Shown here piece by piece: positions 17,199 through 25,383 of a DNA stretch of 64,000 nt. Source of the stretch: Parvicella sp964387945 (GTDB taxonomy: Bacteria > Bacteroidota > Bacteroidia > Flavobacteriales_D > Parvicellaceae); the NCBI GenBank assembly GCA_964387945.1, contig CAYLYX010000001.1, positions 310,001 to 374,000 on the forward strand, in the 5' to 3' direction. The notes under the pieces were generated by a model. The model was given only the letters and a program-made list of their open reading frames with translations, had not been told where the DNA came from and searched no databases. The translations under genes were made by a program, and so were the position numbers. The stretch's first letter is position 1. Each line of letters opens with the position of its first letter.

Positions 17199-17959
17199 TG
17201 TCTTACCACTATCTTCTTGGTCAACAACGTCTTACTGTCTGTGGCAAACGTCACAAAGTAAACCCCGTTCATTAAGTTTTGCGTAGCAATAGAAGTAGCT
17301 ATCGTTCCAGCACCTAATGTAGAAGTCGAAACTACTTTACCAAGAACATCTACAATGCTCACGTTAATCTCCTTCGAACTTGATTCATCCAACTGAATGT
17401 TGATGTTTTGATCAGCTGGATTGGGGTAAACCTCAAAATTCAAAGCCATTTCTTCTCCTGTTGAAGCCGTACACGTTCCACTTGTCATGTGTATGAACCT
17501 AACGTAAACATGCCCATAAACCGTACCTGTAGTAGCGTCTTTCCACTCATACTTAAAAAGCGAACAGCCGTCAAGACCTTCAGGGTAATAATGTCCAGCG
17601 AAAGAAGTAATAGTATCTCCTGCAGCAGCCGTTTCTTCTAAATTTGTTCCACTAATGTTAACGGTATAAGTTGGTTTTGCTCCTGTATTCAATATCTCAG
17701 GGCAAATCTGCCAGCAAGTCGAATTCTGAGTTCCAGAAAGACCATCTACTTCATATCTAGTACAAACCATAGTCAAAGACGAACCCGATGTATTGATTAC
17801 GTAGAAATCGACTTCCATATCTGAAGCCGAAGGTAAATCTGTTACTTCTAACGTTTGACCATTTACATCGGTAGAACTTCCTGGTTCGATGATTTTAATC
17901 TGTGCCCAAGTGCTAACCACCGCTAGCATTAAAAATCCTAAAGCGTATATTTTTTTCAT
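17195..17959 (-). CDS. T9SS type A cargo protein, unknown function
   Basis: 254 aa. Signal peptide MKKIYALGFLMLAVVSTWAQ, a beta-rich domain with several cysteines (TRYEVDG, CWQICPE, YYPEGLDGCSLFKYEW), and a C-terminal type A sorting domain (about 178-254) opening with FEVYPNPADQNINIQL and ending LTKKIVVRH. The sorting domain directs passage through the type IX machine and usually attachment to the cell surface. The first domain resembles short cargo proteins of unknown function seen in marine Bacteroidota. Confidence 0.82.
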   Translation of the reverse strand: MKKIYALGFLMLAVVSTWAQIKIIEPGSSTDVNGQTLEVTDLPSASDMEVDFYVINTSGSSLTMVCTRYEVDGLSGTQNSTCWQICPEILNTGAKPTYTVNISGTNLEETAAAGDTITSFAGHYYPEGLDGCSLFKYEWKDATTGTVYGHVYVRFIHMTSGTCTASTGEEMALNFEVYPNPADQNINIQLDESSSKEINVSIVDVLGKVVSTSTLGAGTIATSIATQNLMNGVYFVTFATDSKTLLTKKIVVRH

Positions 17960-17981
17960 AATCGTTTTATTAATACACTAA

Positions 17982-17989
17982 CAAATATA
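17982..17989 (-). promoter_or_regulatory. -7 element of the 17195-17959 gene
   Basis: Minus-strand TATATTTG (17989-17982) is an exact TAnnTTTG match, placing transcription start near 17975, about 16 nt ahead of the ATG. No clear TTG element at the usual distance. Confidence 0.35.
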
Positions 17990-18132
17990 ATGCAATTTAA
18001 GTCAAAATGCAGTATATTTAACCTTGGTTAACAATCTGATGAAAAATTAGGAATCCAATTATTCCCCATTTGTTCATTCTTTATTAACCCTTATTTAACT
18101 TAAATTTACCCAACATTTAAAATCAATTAATC

Positions 18133-19644
18133 ATGAAAAAACTTTTACTAACAACTGTTTTGGCTGCTTCAACAGCAGCGTTATCTGCTCAGCACGCAGA
18201 CGGAACAATCTTCCCAGACTTTACGGCTACTGACGTAAATCTTGGATACACGCACTCGTTGTACTCAGATTATTTAGATCAAGGGTACACGGTAGTTATT
18301 GACGTGTCAGCTGCTTGGTGTGGTCCTTGTTGGTCATATCACCAAACAGGTGCTTTGGATGACTTATTCTATAATCACGGACCTGCAGGAATGACAGGAG
18401 TTTCCGCTTCTACTACCGATGACGTAATGGTTATCTATATAGAAGGGCAAACTACTAACACTATGGATCAGCTTAACGGTATCCAAGGGTCTACTGGAAA
18501 TGCTTATGCAGACCAAACTCAGGGAGACTGGATTTCTGGAACTTTGTTTCCAATCATTGATGCCAACGCTTCTTTAATGCAGCTTACAGGAATTTCTTAC
18601 TTCCCAACTATTTATACGATCTATCCTGATAGAACGTTAGAGGAAAGTGGAACAATGTCTGCAACTAACCACTACACAAATATTCAGAACAACCTTCCAG
18701 ATCACCAAGCTGCTACAGGAGGTGTAGATGCTGACGTATTATTGTACCAAGGAGAAACAGCTACATGTTCTGACCTTGAAATGGATATCAGAGTTCAGAA
18801 TAAAGGAGACCAAACACTTGCTGCTGGTGCAACAGTTGAAATTTTAGATGGTACTACTGTAATCGGTTCTGGAACTACAACAACTGCATTAGATCAGTTC
18901 GATGTTGAAACAGTAACAATTACCGTTTCTATTTCTGCAAACACAACGTTAACTGCTCAGGTTACTGCTTCTGGTGACGTGAACACTTCAAACGGTTCTC
19001 AATCAATTGCAGTTTCTTTGGCTGATGAAACAAACTACTCTGCAGTTACTGTTGAAATTGCTACTGATGCTTACGGAAGTGAAACTACTTGGAATTTGAA
19101 GAATGGAAGTGGTGCTACTGTTGCTAGTGGAGGTCCCTATTCTGATCAAAGTTCGGCAGGTGCCTATCCTCAAACTTCAGTTTACGCAACACTTGATCCA
19201 AATGATTGCTACACACTTACAGTGAACGATTCGTATGGTGATGGTATGGACGCTGGATATGGAACTGGATATGTAAGAGTAGTTGATGGAGGTGGAACTA
19301 CTCTGATTTCAGTTGGTGACTTCGCGGATGTTGCAACAGGAAACTTCAAATCAGGAGACAACTCTTCTGTTAGTGTTGAAGAGAACGTTCTTACTAACAT
19401 GAGTGTTTATCCTAACCCATTCTCAAACATTGCTACTATTTCTTTCGAAAACGGTTCTGCTGTTGAAACTGAAATTAAAGTAACGAACATGGTTGGACAA
19501 ATCGTGGTAAACGAGTTCTTAGGAGAAGTTGTAGGAACACAAGTTTATGAGTTGAACGGAAACAACCTTGAAGCTGGAATCTATATGGTAACAGTTAAAG
19601 CTGGAAACAAAACAACTACTCAAAGAGTTGTTCTTAGCAAATAA
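18133..19644 (+). CDS. T9SS type A cargo with thioredoxin-like domain
   Basis: 503 aa. Signal peptide (MKKLLLTTVLAASTAALSAQ); a thioredoxin-like domain with active-site AAWCGPCW (Cys63, Cys66) and a likely cis-Pro segment GISYFPT; a beta-sandwich region (about 200-400) containing DPNDCYTLTVNDSYGDGMD; and a type A sorting domain (about 425-503, MSVYPNPFSNIATISF ... TTQRVVLSK). Its two-cysteine centre suggests a surface or secreted oxidoreductase. Related Omp28-type proteins with thioredoxin-like folds are common in this phylum. It is followed by a strong terminator. Confidence 0.82.
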   Translation: MKKLLLTTVLAASTAALSAQHADGTIFPDFTATDVNLGYTHSLYSDYLDQGYTVVIDVSAAWCGPCWSYHQTGALDDLFYNHGPAGMTGVSASTTDDVMVIYIEGQTTNTMDQLNGIQGSTGNAYADQTQGDWISGTLFPIIDANASLMQLTGISYFPTIYTIYPDRTLEESGTMSATNHYTNIQNNLPDHQAATGGVDADVLLYQGETATCSDLEMDIRVQNKGDQTLAAGATVEILDGTTVIGSGTTTTALDQFDVETVTITVSISANTTLTAQVTASGDVNTSNGSQSIAVSLADETNYSAVTVEIATDAYGSETTWNLKNGSGATVASGGPYSDQSSAGAYPQTSVYATLDPNDCYTLTVNDSYGDGMDAGYGTGYVRVVDGGGTTLISVGDFADVATGNFKSGDNSSVSVEENVLTNMSVYPNPFSNIATISFENGSAVETEIKVTNMVGQIVVNEFLGEVVGTQVYELNGNNLEAGIYMVTVKAGNKTTTQRVVLSK

Positions 19645-19670
19645 TAGCTAAGCCATTTAATACTACAAGA

Positions 19671-19697
19671 AAAGGGAGCATGTTTGCTCCCTTTTTT
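19671..19697 (+). terminator. Intrinsic terminator after the thioredoxin-like T9SS gene
   Basis: GGGAGCA / TGCTCCC stem with a TGTT loop, extended by AAA/TTT and followed by a run of seven T, 27 nt past the stop codon. Confidence 0.88.
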
Positions 19698-19841
19698 TAT
19701 GATACAAACCCAAGAGTAAATCCTCATTTAAATAAGCTACACAAACACATCACCTGTTACAGTCAATTCTAGGAATCCAATAATTACTACCCTTTCCTCA
19801 AAAAACATATTCCAAGAATTTTCTCACAGATCATTTTAATT

Positions 19842-19849
19842 TAAATTTG
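19842..19849 (+). promoter_or_regulatory. -7 element of the TlpA-like gene
   Basis: TAAATTTG is an exact TAnnTTTG match, giving a leader of about 50 nt to the ATG at 19908. No clear TTG at -33. It lies in a 263-bp gap that also holds the preceding terminator; I see nothing else in the gap. Confidence 0.35.
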
Positions 19850-19907
19850 TTTGACTTTGGTAAAGTTTTTGATTTACACCAACTCATAATATTTAAACTT
19901 ATTGAAA

Positions 19908-20393
19908 ATGAAAAAGATTTTAAGCCTAACACTCGGTCTTCTCGTAGCATCTGTTATGATGGCGCAACTTCCCAAAAACGTAACGGTTAAGAACCTAGAT
20001 GGGAAAAATGTAGACGTATCTGAAATTAGCAACGATGGAAAACCAATTATCATTAGCTTCTGGGCTACTTGGTGTAAACCCTGCATGGAAGAACTGAACA
20101 CCATTGCCGATGAATACGATGATTGGGTGGATGAAACGGGTGTTTTATTGATTGCTGTTTCAATCGATGATGCAAGAAGCACTGGAAAAGTAGAACCTTT
20201 GGTAAATTCAAAAGGATGGGAGTATGAAGTTCTTTTGGATCCAAACGGAGATTTTAAAAGAGGGTTGAACGTCAATAACGTTCCACACACTTTCTTATTA
20301 GATGGAAATGGAAACATTGTTTGGGATCATAACAACTACGCTTCTGGAGACGAAGAAGAACTTTATGAAGAGCTACTGAAGATCTCAAAATAA
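19908..20393 (+). CDS. TlpA-like periplasmic thioredoxin
   Basis: 161 aa. Signal peptide MKKILSLTLGLLVASVMMAQ; thioredoxin fold with active site WATWCKPC (Cys56, Cys59), GVLLIAVSIDD, and cis-Pro loop NVPHTFLLD. This is the TlpA/ResA/AhpC-TSA type of periplasmic disulfide reductase. ATG 19908 is preferred over the TTG two codons upstream. It heads a likely three-gene operon with a DUF6029-type outer-membrane barrel and an Omp28-like lipoprotein, an arrangement I associate with Bacteroidota. Confidence 0.88.
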   Translation: MKKILSLTLGLLVASVMMAQLPKNVTVKNLDGKNVDVSEISNDGKPIIISFWATWCKPCMEELNTIADEYDDWVDETGVLLIAVSIDDARSTGKVEPLVNSKGWEYEVLLDPNGDFKRGLNVNNVPHTFLLDGNGNIVWDHNNYASGDEEELYEELLKISK

Positions 20394-20432
20394 CCTTCTG
20401 CACCAACCTTTTAACCTACGACTATTATTCAC

Positions 20433-22127
20433 ATGTTTAAACCTTTGATGCGACAAAAGTCGCTTTTAATTGTTGCTGTAGCCTTTCTGTCTGGAAGCGT
20501 CTATGCTCAAGAGCAGGACCAAAAACAGCTGAAAGTATCGGGTAATGTATCTTCAACCGTTCAACTTTACAATGAAGATACCTTGATTGATGCTGCACTC
20601 CCAGACCACAAGTTGGGAAGCAACTCGTTTGCTAATATCAACTTCAATTACGGTAACTTTAATGCAGGGATTCGTTTTGAATCTTACTTAAATCCGCTGG
20701 AAGGCTATCCAACAGGGTTTGAAGGAACAGGTTTAGGCTACCGGTTTGTTAACTACAGTGACAATGGGCTCGATGTAACCATCGGAAACTTTTACGAAAG
20801 GTTTGGAAGTGGTATGATTCTCCAATTGTGGGAGTCCAGACAGCTAGGTATCGACAACATGCTAGACGGTTTAAAAGTAAAGTTCAGCCCCTACAAAGGA
20901 ATTTACCTTAAAGGGTTGATCGGAAAGCAACGTCACACGTTTACAAGTACTGTAAACAATGGAAACGGTATCGTTAGAGGTTTTGATGGTGAGATCATGC
21001 TGAATGAGTTGTTTGACAGCACCATGGCAGATAGCAAACTCAGCATCACCATTGGAGGTAGCTTTGTAAGTAAATTCAACGATGATAATAATACTCCAGA
21101 TTATGTCCTACCCAAAAACGTAGGTGCTTATGGTGGACGTATTGCCTTGAAATATGGAAAAGTCCGATTCTCTGGAGAATACATCATCAAAGAAAACGAT
21201 CCCTATCCAGATCCAACAAACGAAGACTTCAACTACATTTACAAAAAAGGCGAAGGAATCCTCTTAAATCTCGGATATTCGACCAAAGGATTTGCCATCG
21301 ACCTTACGGCAAAACACATGGACAACATGCTTTGGAGAAGCACAAACATGTCCGTTCAGCCTACCGAATTGATGATTGGTTATCTTCCCGCGCTTTCCAC
21401 ACAACACACGTATGCTTTAGCAGGAACTCTTTATCCCTATGCCCCTAATGCAAGAGGAGAAGTGGCTTTTCAATTGGATGTGCTCTACAAAATCCCTAAA
21501 AAATCCTTCCTTGGAGGAAAATATGGAGTGGATTTAGCACTCAACATGGCTACGGCTTATGCACCAGAAAGAACTTTTTTGAATGACGATTCCACTTCAA
21601 GACTAGGATACGAAACGACACCTTTCAAAATGTCAGACAGTATCTTCTTTAGAGATATCAATTTCAAAATCACCAAGAAAATAAACAAGAAATTAAAACT
21701 GAAACTCCAGTACTTTAACTTCTTGTTTGATGACCGAGCAGTACTGGTAGCAAAAGAACACGAACTTATTTATGCAGACATTGCAGTGGCAGATTTAACC
21801 TGGAAAGTAAAAAGTAAACACACACTTCGTTTTGAAGCCCAAGGACTCTGGACCCAAGAAGACCAGGGAGATTGGGCCTATGGATTGGTGGAGTATACAT
21901 TCAGTCCGCACTGGTTTGTTGCCATATTAGACCAGTACAATTACGGTAACCCGCGCGAAGACCAACAAGTACACTATATACTAGGAACGGCAGGATACAT
22001 TAAAGACTCTCATCGTTTTACCATATCTTATGGACGACAAAGAGCGGGTGTTTTTTGCGTGGGAGGTGTTTGTCGAGTGGTTCCTGCCTCAAACGGTTTG
22101 ACCTTTACATTTACTTCAAGTTTTTAG
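20433..22127 (+). CDS. Outer-membrane beta-barrel protein, DUF6029-like
   Basis: 564 aa. A signal peptide ends at SVYAQ (about 26). The remainder is a run of amphipathic strands with alternating aromatic and polar residues (NINFNYGNFNAGIRFESYLNP, VNYSDNGLDVTIGNFYERFGSG, HWFVAILDQYNYGN), ending with a terminal aromatic (SNGLTFTFTSSF), typical of an outer-membrane barrel. I associate it with the DUF6029 family, which often lies beside TlpA- and Omp28-like genes. Role unknown; it might form a membrane partner for the thiol proteins either side. Confidence 0.75.
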   Translation: MFKPLMRQKSLLIVAVAFLSGSVYAQEQDQKQLKVSGNVSSTVQLYNEDTLIDAALPDHKLGSNSFANINFNYGNFNAGIRFESYLNPLEGYPTGFEGTGLGYRFVNYSDNGLDVTIGNFYERFGSGMILQLWESRQLGIDNMLDGLKVKFSPYKGIYLKGLIGKQRHTFTSTVNNGNGIVRGFDGEIMLNELFDSTMADSKLSITIGGSFVSKFNDDNNTPDYVLPKNVGAYGGRIALKYGKVRFSGEYIIKENDPYPDPTNEDFNYIYKKGEGILLNLGYSTKGFAIDLTAKHMDNMLWRSTNMSVQPTELMIGYLPALSTQHTYALAGTLYPYAPNARGEVAFQLDVLYKIPKKSFLGGKYGVDLALNMATAYAPERTFLNDDSTSRLGYETTPFKMSDSIFFRDINFKITKKINKKLKLKLQYFNFLFDDRAVLVAKEHELIYADIAVADLTWKVKSKHTLRFEAQGLWTQEDQGDWAYGLVEYTFSPHWFVAILDQYNYGNPREDQQVHYILGTAGYIKDSHRFTISYGRQRAGVFCVGGVCRVVPASNGLTFTFTSSF

Positions 22128-22130
22128 ATT

Positions 22131-23042
22131 ATGCGAACAAAAAATTACATACTCCTTACCATTTTTGCATCAGTAATGCTTTCGATTTCGTGTGACCGAA
22201 TTGAAAACCCTGTGGTTAATAATGAATCCATACTCAACTGGGACCTCTATCCAGATACTGATACATCTACCTACCCTTGGCCTGTGTGGACCACAAACGT
22301 CAATACGGTTAGACACGTCTTATTAGAAGACTATACAGGACATACCTGCGTAAACTGTCCATCTGCTGCAGTAATTGCAAAAGATATTGAAGATGCTAAC
22401 GCAGGAAAAGTGATCGTCATGTCTGTACATGCCAGTACTACAGGCGGCTTCCAAGCTCCTGAGCCACCAGAACTACCGTTGGATCACACCACAGAAGCTG
22501 GAGATGACTATGCCAATGCCATGACCATTGCTGGCAACCCTTTGGGTACGATCAACAGAAAACTAGATGGATCGAAATACTGGTTTCTTCCAGCCTCTTG
22601 GCAAACAGAAGTAGATGACGAACTCGTTAAATCTCCCGACTTTAATATCCAAGCTCAATACAATTACTTTGACGAAACAAATGGTCTCTTCTTACACACG
22701 GAAGTAGAAGCGCTTAATGATGTTTCTGGTAATTACAGCTTGATTAATCTATTGATTCGAGACTCAGTTGTTGCCCCGCAAAAAGATCAAGGCGGTGCCG
22801 TTCATCATCACTATGATCACCATAGCGTTTTAACAGATGATCTCAACGGCATCTGGGGAACACCTATCATTTCTGGTGACATCGTTACGGGGGATAAGCT
22901 TTACAATCATTACACCTATGAACTTCCAGACCCAGTTGCAGATACAACTTACAGAGTAAACAACCTTTCCATTATCTCGTTTGTATGCGATTTGGATACG
23001 TACGAAGTAATGCAAGTCATCAAAACTCCGCTTGCTCCCTAG
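22131..23042 (+). CDS. Omp28-like outer-membrane lipoprotein
   Basis: 303 aa. Lipoprotein signal with acylated Cys at 21 (ILLTIFASVMLSISC). The segment VLLEDYTGHTCVNCPSAA (about 63-80) is the diagnostic Omp28 motif, a thioredoxin-like CxxC site; a His-rich run HHHYDHH occurs near 222-228. Omp28 proteins are surface antigens in Porphyromonas and relatives with unclear activity, probably thiol-related. Starts 3 nt after the barrel gene and ends the operon. Confidence 0.85.
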   Translation: MRTKNYILLTIFASVMLSISCDRIENPVVNNESILNWDLYPDTDTSTYPWPVWTTNVNTVRHVLLEDYTGHTCVNCPSAAVIAKDIEDANAGKVIVMSVHASTTGGFQAPEPPELPLDHTTEAGDDYANAMTIAGNPLGTINRKLDGSKYWFLPASWQTEVDDELVKSPDFNIQAQYNYFDETNGLFLHTEVEALNDVSGNYSLINLLIRDSVVAPQKDQGGAVHHHYDHHSVLTDDLNGIWGTPIISGDIVTGDKLYNHYTYELPDPVADTTYRVNNLSIISFVCDLDTYEVMQVIKTPLAP

Positions 23043-23124
23043 TTGTTTGCATTTTTTAACAGTCATCTAAAAAATATCTCGGGTAACTTTAGCGTTAATT
23101 ATTCACGATTTGTTAATAAGTTGA

Positions 23125-23156
23125 TTTGACTATTAGTACTAATTAGTCTATATTTG
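23125..23156 (+). promoter_or_regulatory. Promoter with operator-like palindrome for the 58-aa gene
   Basis: TTTG (23125-23128), a 20-bp spacer and TATATTTG (23149-23156) fit the Bacteroidota promoter closely. The spacer is almost entirely an inverted repeat: GACTA (23128-23132), the perfect palindrome TTAGTACTAA (23133-23142), one T, and TAGTC (23144-23148). A protein binding here would block polymerase directly, so this looks like a repressor operator. Predicted transcript start about 23163. Confidence 0.6.
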
Positions 23157-23206
23157 ATATCCACTAATCTACGAATAACGATAATTCAACGAAAAAATTT
23201 ACAGAG

Positions 23207-23383
23207 ATGTTAGAGTTAACGAAGAACGTTTTGAAGAATGTAAGTTTTGATAAGTCCTTATTTAAAAAGGAGTTGAGAAAGGCTACAGCATGGCTGGGAA
23301 AAGATGAATACCATCAATTAAAAATTTGGTGTTTAGCATCTTTTGCTATGTATTCAGACATTATTAATGAAGTTTTTCAGTAA
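23207..23383 (+). CDS. Small 58-aa protein, unknown function
   Basis: 58 codons from ATG 23207 to TAA 23381-23383, too short for most automatic ORF cut-offs. The protein begins MLELTKNVLKNVSFDKSL, continues with KKELRKATAWLGKDEYHQLK and ends MYSDIINEVFQ. It is helical, basic in the middle, with no membrane segment or signal peptide. Its own promoter (23125-23156) and terminator (23406-23440) flank it, which strongly supports a discrete transcript of about 280 nt. It resembles short FDxxLFxKEL-type proteins I believe are widespread in flavobacteria, but I cannot name a family. Confidence 0.65.
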   Translation: MLELTKNVLKNVSFDKSLFKKELRKATAWLGKDEYHQLKIWCLASFAMYSDIINEVFQ

Positions 23384-23405
23384 TCCTGAAAAATCACGAT
23401 TTATC

Positions 23406-23440
23406 AAAAACTCTTCTGATCACTCGGAAGAGTTTTTTTT
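23406..23440 (+). terminator. Intrinsic terminator after the 58-aa gene
   Basis: Stem CTCTTCTGA / TCGGAAGAG (one G-T pair, 23411-23432) with loop TCAC, followed by eight T. It starts about 27 nt past the stop codon. Confidence 0.9.
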
Positions 23441-23476
23441 GTAACATCGGTTACGAAATTCCAACATTCAACGTTT

Positions 23477-23484
23477 TAAATTTG
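23477..23484 (+). promoter_or_regulatory. -7 element of the rhodanese/thioredoxin operon
   Basis: TAAATTTG is an exact TAnnTTTG match. Transcription would start near 23491, about 22 nt before the ATG of the rhodanese gene. No clear -33. Confidence 0.4.
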
Positions 23485-23512
23485 CACCTCAACATTAATA
23501 AATTATTGAATT

Positions 23513-23827
23513 ATGTTTGGAAAATTGAAAACAATGCTCGGTCTAGAAGACCCTATTGATTATCAATTGCTCATACAAAATGGGGCAAAAATAGTAGACG
23601 TTAGAACTCCCTCAGAATACAAATCAGGTCACATCAAGGGAAGTGTAAACATCCCATTGCAGGAGTTAAACAACAAATGGAAAAAACTAAAGAAAGATCA
23701 GGTGATTATTACGTGCTGTGCCTCCGGAGTAAGGAGTTCCTCAGCTAAGAACATACTAGAATCAAACGGTTTTAAAGAAGTATATAACGGTAAAGGATGG
23801 GCAAGACTACAGTCGAAAATAAGCTAA
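23513..23827 (+). CDS. Rhodanese-like sulfurtransferase
   Basis: 104 aa, a single rhodanese domain. KIVDVRTPSEYKSGHIKGSVNIP is the usual N-terminal block, and the active loop is CCASGVRSSS with the catalytic Cys probably 69 (preceded by another Cys at 68, an unusual doublet). It would carry sulfur as a persulfide. It is the first of three overlapping or adjacent genes with a small membrane protein and a thioredoxin, a set that suggests sulfur or thiol handling at the membrane. Confidence 0.88.
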   Translation: MFGKLKTMLGLEDPIDYQLLIQNGAKIVDVRTPSEYKSGHIKGSVNIPLQELNNKWKKLKKDQVIITCCASGVRSSSAKNILESNGFKEVYNGKGWARLQSKIS

Positions 23828-24006
23828 TCAGACGAATCTGGAACGGGTGGAACTTCTCAAGGGGCATCATGCTTGCACTGGGAATTATCTATCTAATTTC
23901 CTCTATCGTAGACTATACGCTTCTCGGCATAGTTTTCAGTTTGTTTATAACCAGCCAAGCGGTATTTGGCTATGGCTGCGCTGCCGGCAATTGCAGAATT
24001 GATTAA
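23797..24006 (+). CDS. Small membrane protein (YgaP-tail or DUF2892-like)
   Basis: 69 aa with two hydrophobic segments (about 23-38 GIMLALGIIYLISSIV and 41-58 LLGIVFSLFITSQAVFGY), ending in CAAGNCRID. The start overlaps the rhodanese gene by 31 nt, so translation is probably coupled; a later start such as ATG at 23869 would lose the first basic region. Small membrane proteins of this kind are fused to rhodanese domains in YgaP, so this looks like a split version (inference). The terminal Cys-x4-Cys pair may take part in thiol exchange. Confidence 0.65.
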   Translation: MGKTTVENKLIRRIWNGWNFSRGIMLALGIIYLISSIVDYTLLGIVFSLFITSQAVFGYGCAAGNCRID

Positions 24007-24016
24007 ATTTATCCTC

Positions 24017-24316
24017 ATGAAGGCAAGCTTTTCAGACATCTTAGCAAAAAAAGAACTCGTGCTCATAGATTTCTTTGCAGAATGGTGCGGACCATGCAAA
24101 ATGGTTGCCCCGATCCTAAAAGAAGTAAAAAGTGCTGCGCCAGATGTAAGCATCATTAAAATTGATGTGGACAGAAACGAAGAATTGGCCGCCAAATACC
24201 AAATCAGAGGAGTGCCTACACTCATTCTATTCAAGCGTGGGCAGCAGGTGTGGAGGCAATCTGGGGTGCTTCAAGCCAATCAAATCGAACAAATTATCAA
24301 TCAACATCGAAAATAA
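24017..24316 (+). CDS. Thioredoxin
   Basis: 99 aa cytoplasmic thioredoxin with active site FFAEWCGPCKM (Cys24, Cys27), the KIDVDRNEELAAKYQIRGVPTLILF region with the cis-Pro, and the C-terminal helix. An in-frame codon at 23966 would add 17 residues overlapping the preceding gene, so ATG 24017 (MKASFSD) is preferred. Follows the small membrane protein by 10 nt and probably reduces protein persulfides or disulfides produced by the linked rhodanese (inference). Confidence 0.93.
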   Translation: MKASFSDILAKKELVLIDFFAEWCGPCKMVAPILKEVKSAAPDVSIIKIDVDRNEELAAKYQIRGVPTLILFKRGQQVWRQSGVLQANQIEQIINQHRK

Positions 24317-24327
24317 ATGGCACAAAA

Positions 24328-24357
24328 TTGGGGTTATTCATTTATTACCTAATTTTG
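24328..24357 (+). promoter_or_regulatory. Promoter of the T9SS adhesin locus
   Basis: TTG (24328-24330), a 19-bp spacer and TAATTTTG (24350-24357). The predicted transcript start (about 24364) coincides with the TTG start codon of the next gene, suggesting a nearly leaderless mRNA. Confidence 0.5.
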
Positions 24358-24363
24358 TGACCA

Positions 24364-25383
24364 TTGAAATTTTCAGCAACAATAATATTTTTTTGGTGTT
24401 TATCCACCTTCGCACAAACTAGCGATAATTGCTCAGACGCAGCAGTTATCTGTTATAATCAATCGCTATTTGCCAGCAATGAAGGCGCAACGGTGAATGT
24501 ATGTTCTGGTTGCGAAGATGGAGCTTCAGCTGCAGGAAACTTCTGCTTTGCTCCCAACAATAGCATTTGGTTGTCGTTTACAACCAACGATATAGGTGGT
24601 GATGTAACGGTTGACTTCTCAAACCTCAACTGCAATACCGATGCTGGATACAACACAAACCTTCAAGCCGCGATCATTTCGGCCACCTCTCCATGTGACG
24701 AATCGACTTACTCACTGGTTTCGAATTGTGAATCTGGCAGTGCATCGGCTTTTTCGCTTACCGCCAGCGGGCTGGCAGCTAACACCACTTATTATGTACA
24801 AATTGATGGTGACTCCACTACTGCAGATACCAACCCTGCAGAATGTGGGTTTAACGTATTGCTTTCTGGAGAAGGTGTTGAACAAACCATTGATGCAGGA
24901 CAAGACACAACGATCAACTACAATTCCGTAGTCCAACTGCAGGGAAGTGGCCCCACCAATGCTGTATGGACCCCCGCTGCTACGCTGAGCGACCCGAACT
25001 CTCCAGAACCTACTGCTACACCATCTGCAACAACCACGTATTACTATTCCTACCAAACGGCCGATGGCTGCACGTACAGTGATGATGTGGTAGTCATCGT
25101 TAGGGCTGAATTGCTGGTAACTAACACCTTCACTCCAAACGAAGATGGTTACAATGATACTTGGGCGATCCGAGCGATACAAAACTACCCCGCTGCAGAC
25201 GTCACCGTTTACGATCGTTGGGGTCAGCGCGTTTTTCACAGTGTAGGGTACAACAATGAAAATGAATGGGATGGAACGCTGCTTGGTGCAAGACTTCCAG
25301 AAGGGGTGTATTATTATTACATTGATTTGAAAACAGGAAATGAGGAAGATGTCTACGCAGGCTATGTGACGATTGTGAGATGA
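24364..25383 (+). CDS. T9SS type B cargo protein
   Basis: 339 aa from a TTG start; the codon two before it is a stop, so no longer form is possible. A signal peptide (FSATIIFFWCLSTFAQ) is followed by a Cys-rich beta-sandwich domain (about 20-175, CSDAAVICYNQS ... ECGFNVLLSG), a PKD/Ig-like domain (about 178-252, DAGQDTTINYNSVVQLQGSG) and a gliding-motility-associated type B sorting domain (about 257-339, NTFTPNEDGYNDTW ... DRWGQRVF ... PEGVYYYYIDL). The first of two cargo genes, each next to a PorP/SprF gene. Confidence 0.85.
   Translation: MKFSATIIFFWCLSTFAQTSDNCSDAAVICYNQSLFASNEGATVNVCSGCEDGASAAGNFCFAPNNSIWLSFTTNDIGGDVTVDFSNLNCNTDAGYNTNLQAAIISATSPCDESTYSLVSNCESGSASAFSLTASGLAANTTYYVQIDGDSTTADTNPAECGFNVLLSGEGVEQTIDAGQDTTINYNSVVQLQGSGPTNAVWTPAATLSDPNSPEPTATPSATTTYYYSYQTADGCTYSDDVVVIVRAELLVTNTFTPNEDGYNDTWAIRAIQNYPAADVTVYDRWGQRVFHSVGYNNENEWDGTLLGARLPEGVYYYYIDLKTGNEEDVYAGYVTIVR

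Noticed and set aside
18061..18132. Promoter of the thioredoxin-like T9SS gene (TTTG at 18069 and TAAATTTA at 18101)
   Set aside because: The -7 has one mismatch and the spacer is 28 bp, outside the normal range.
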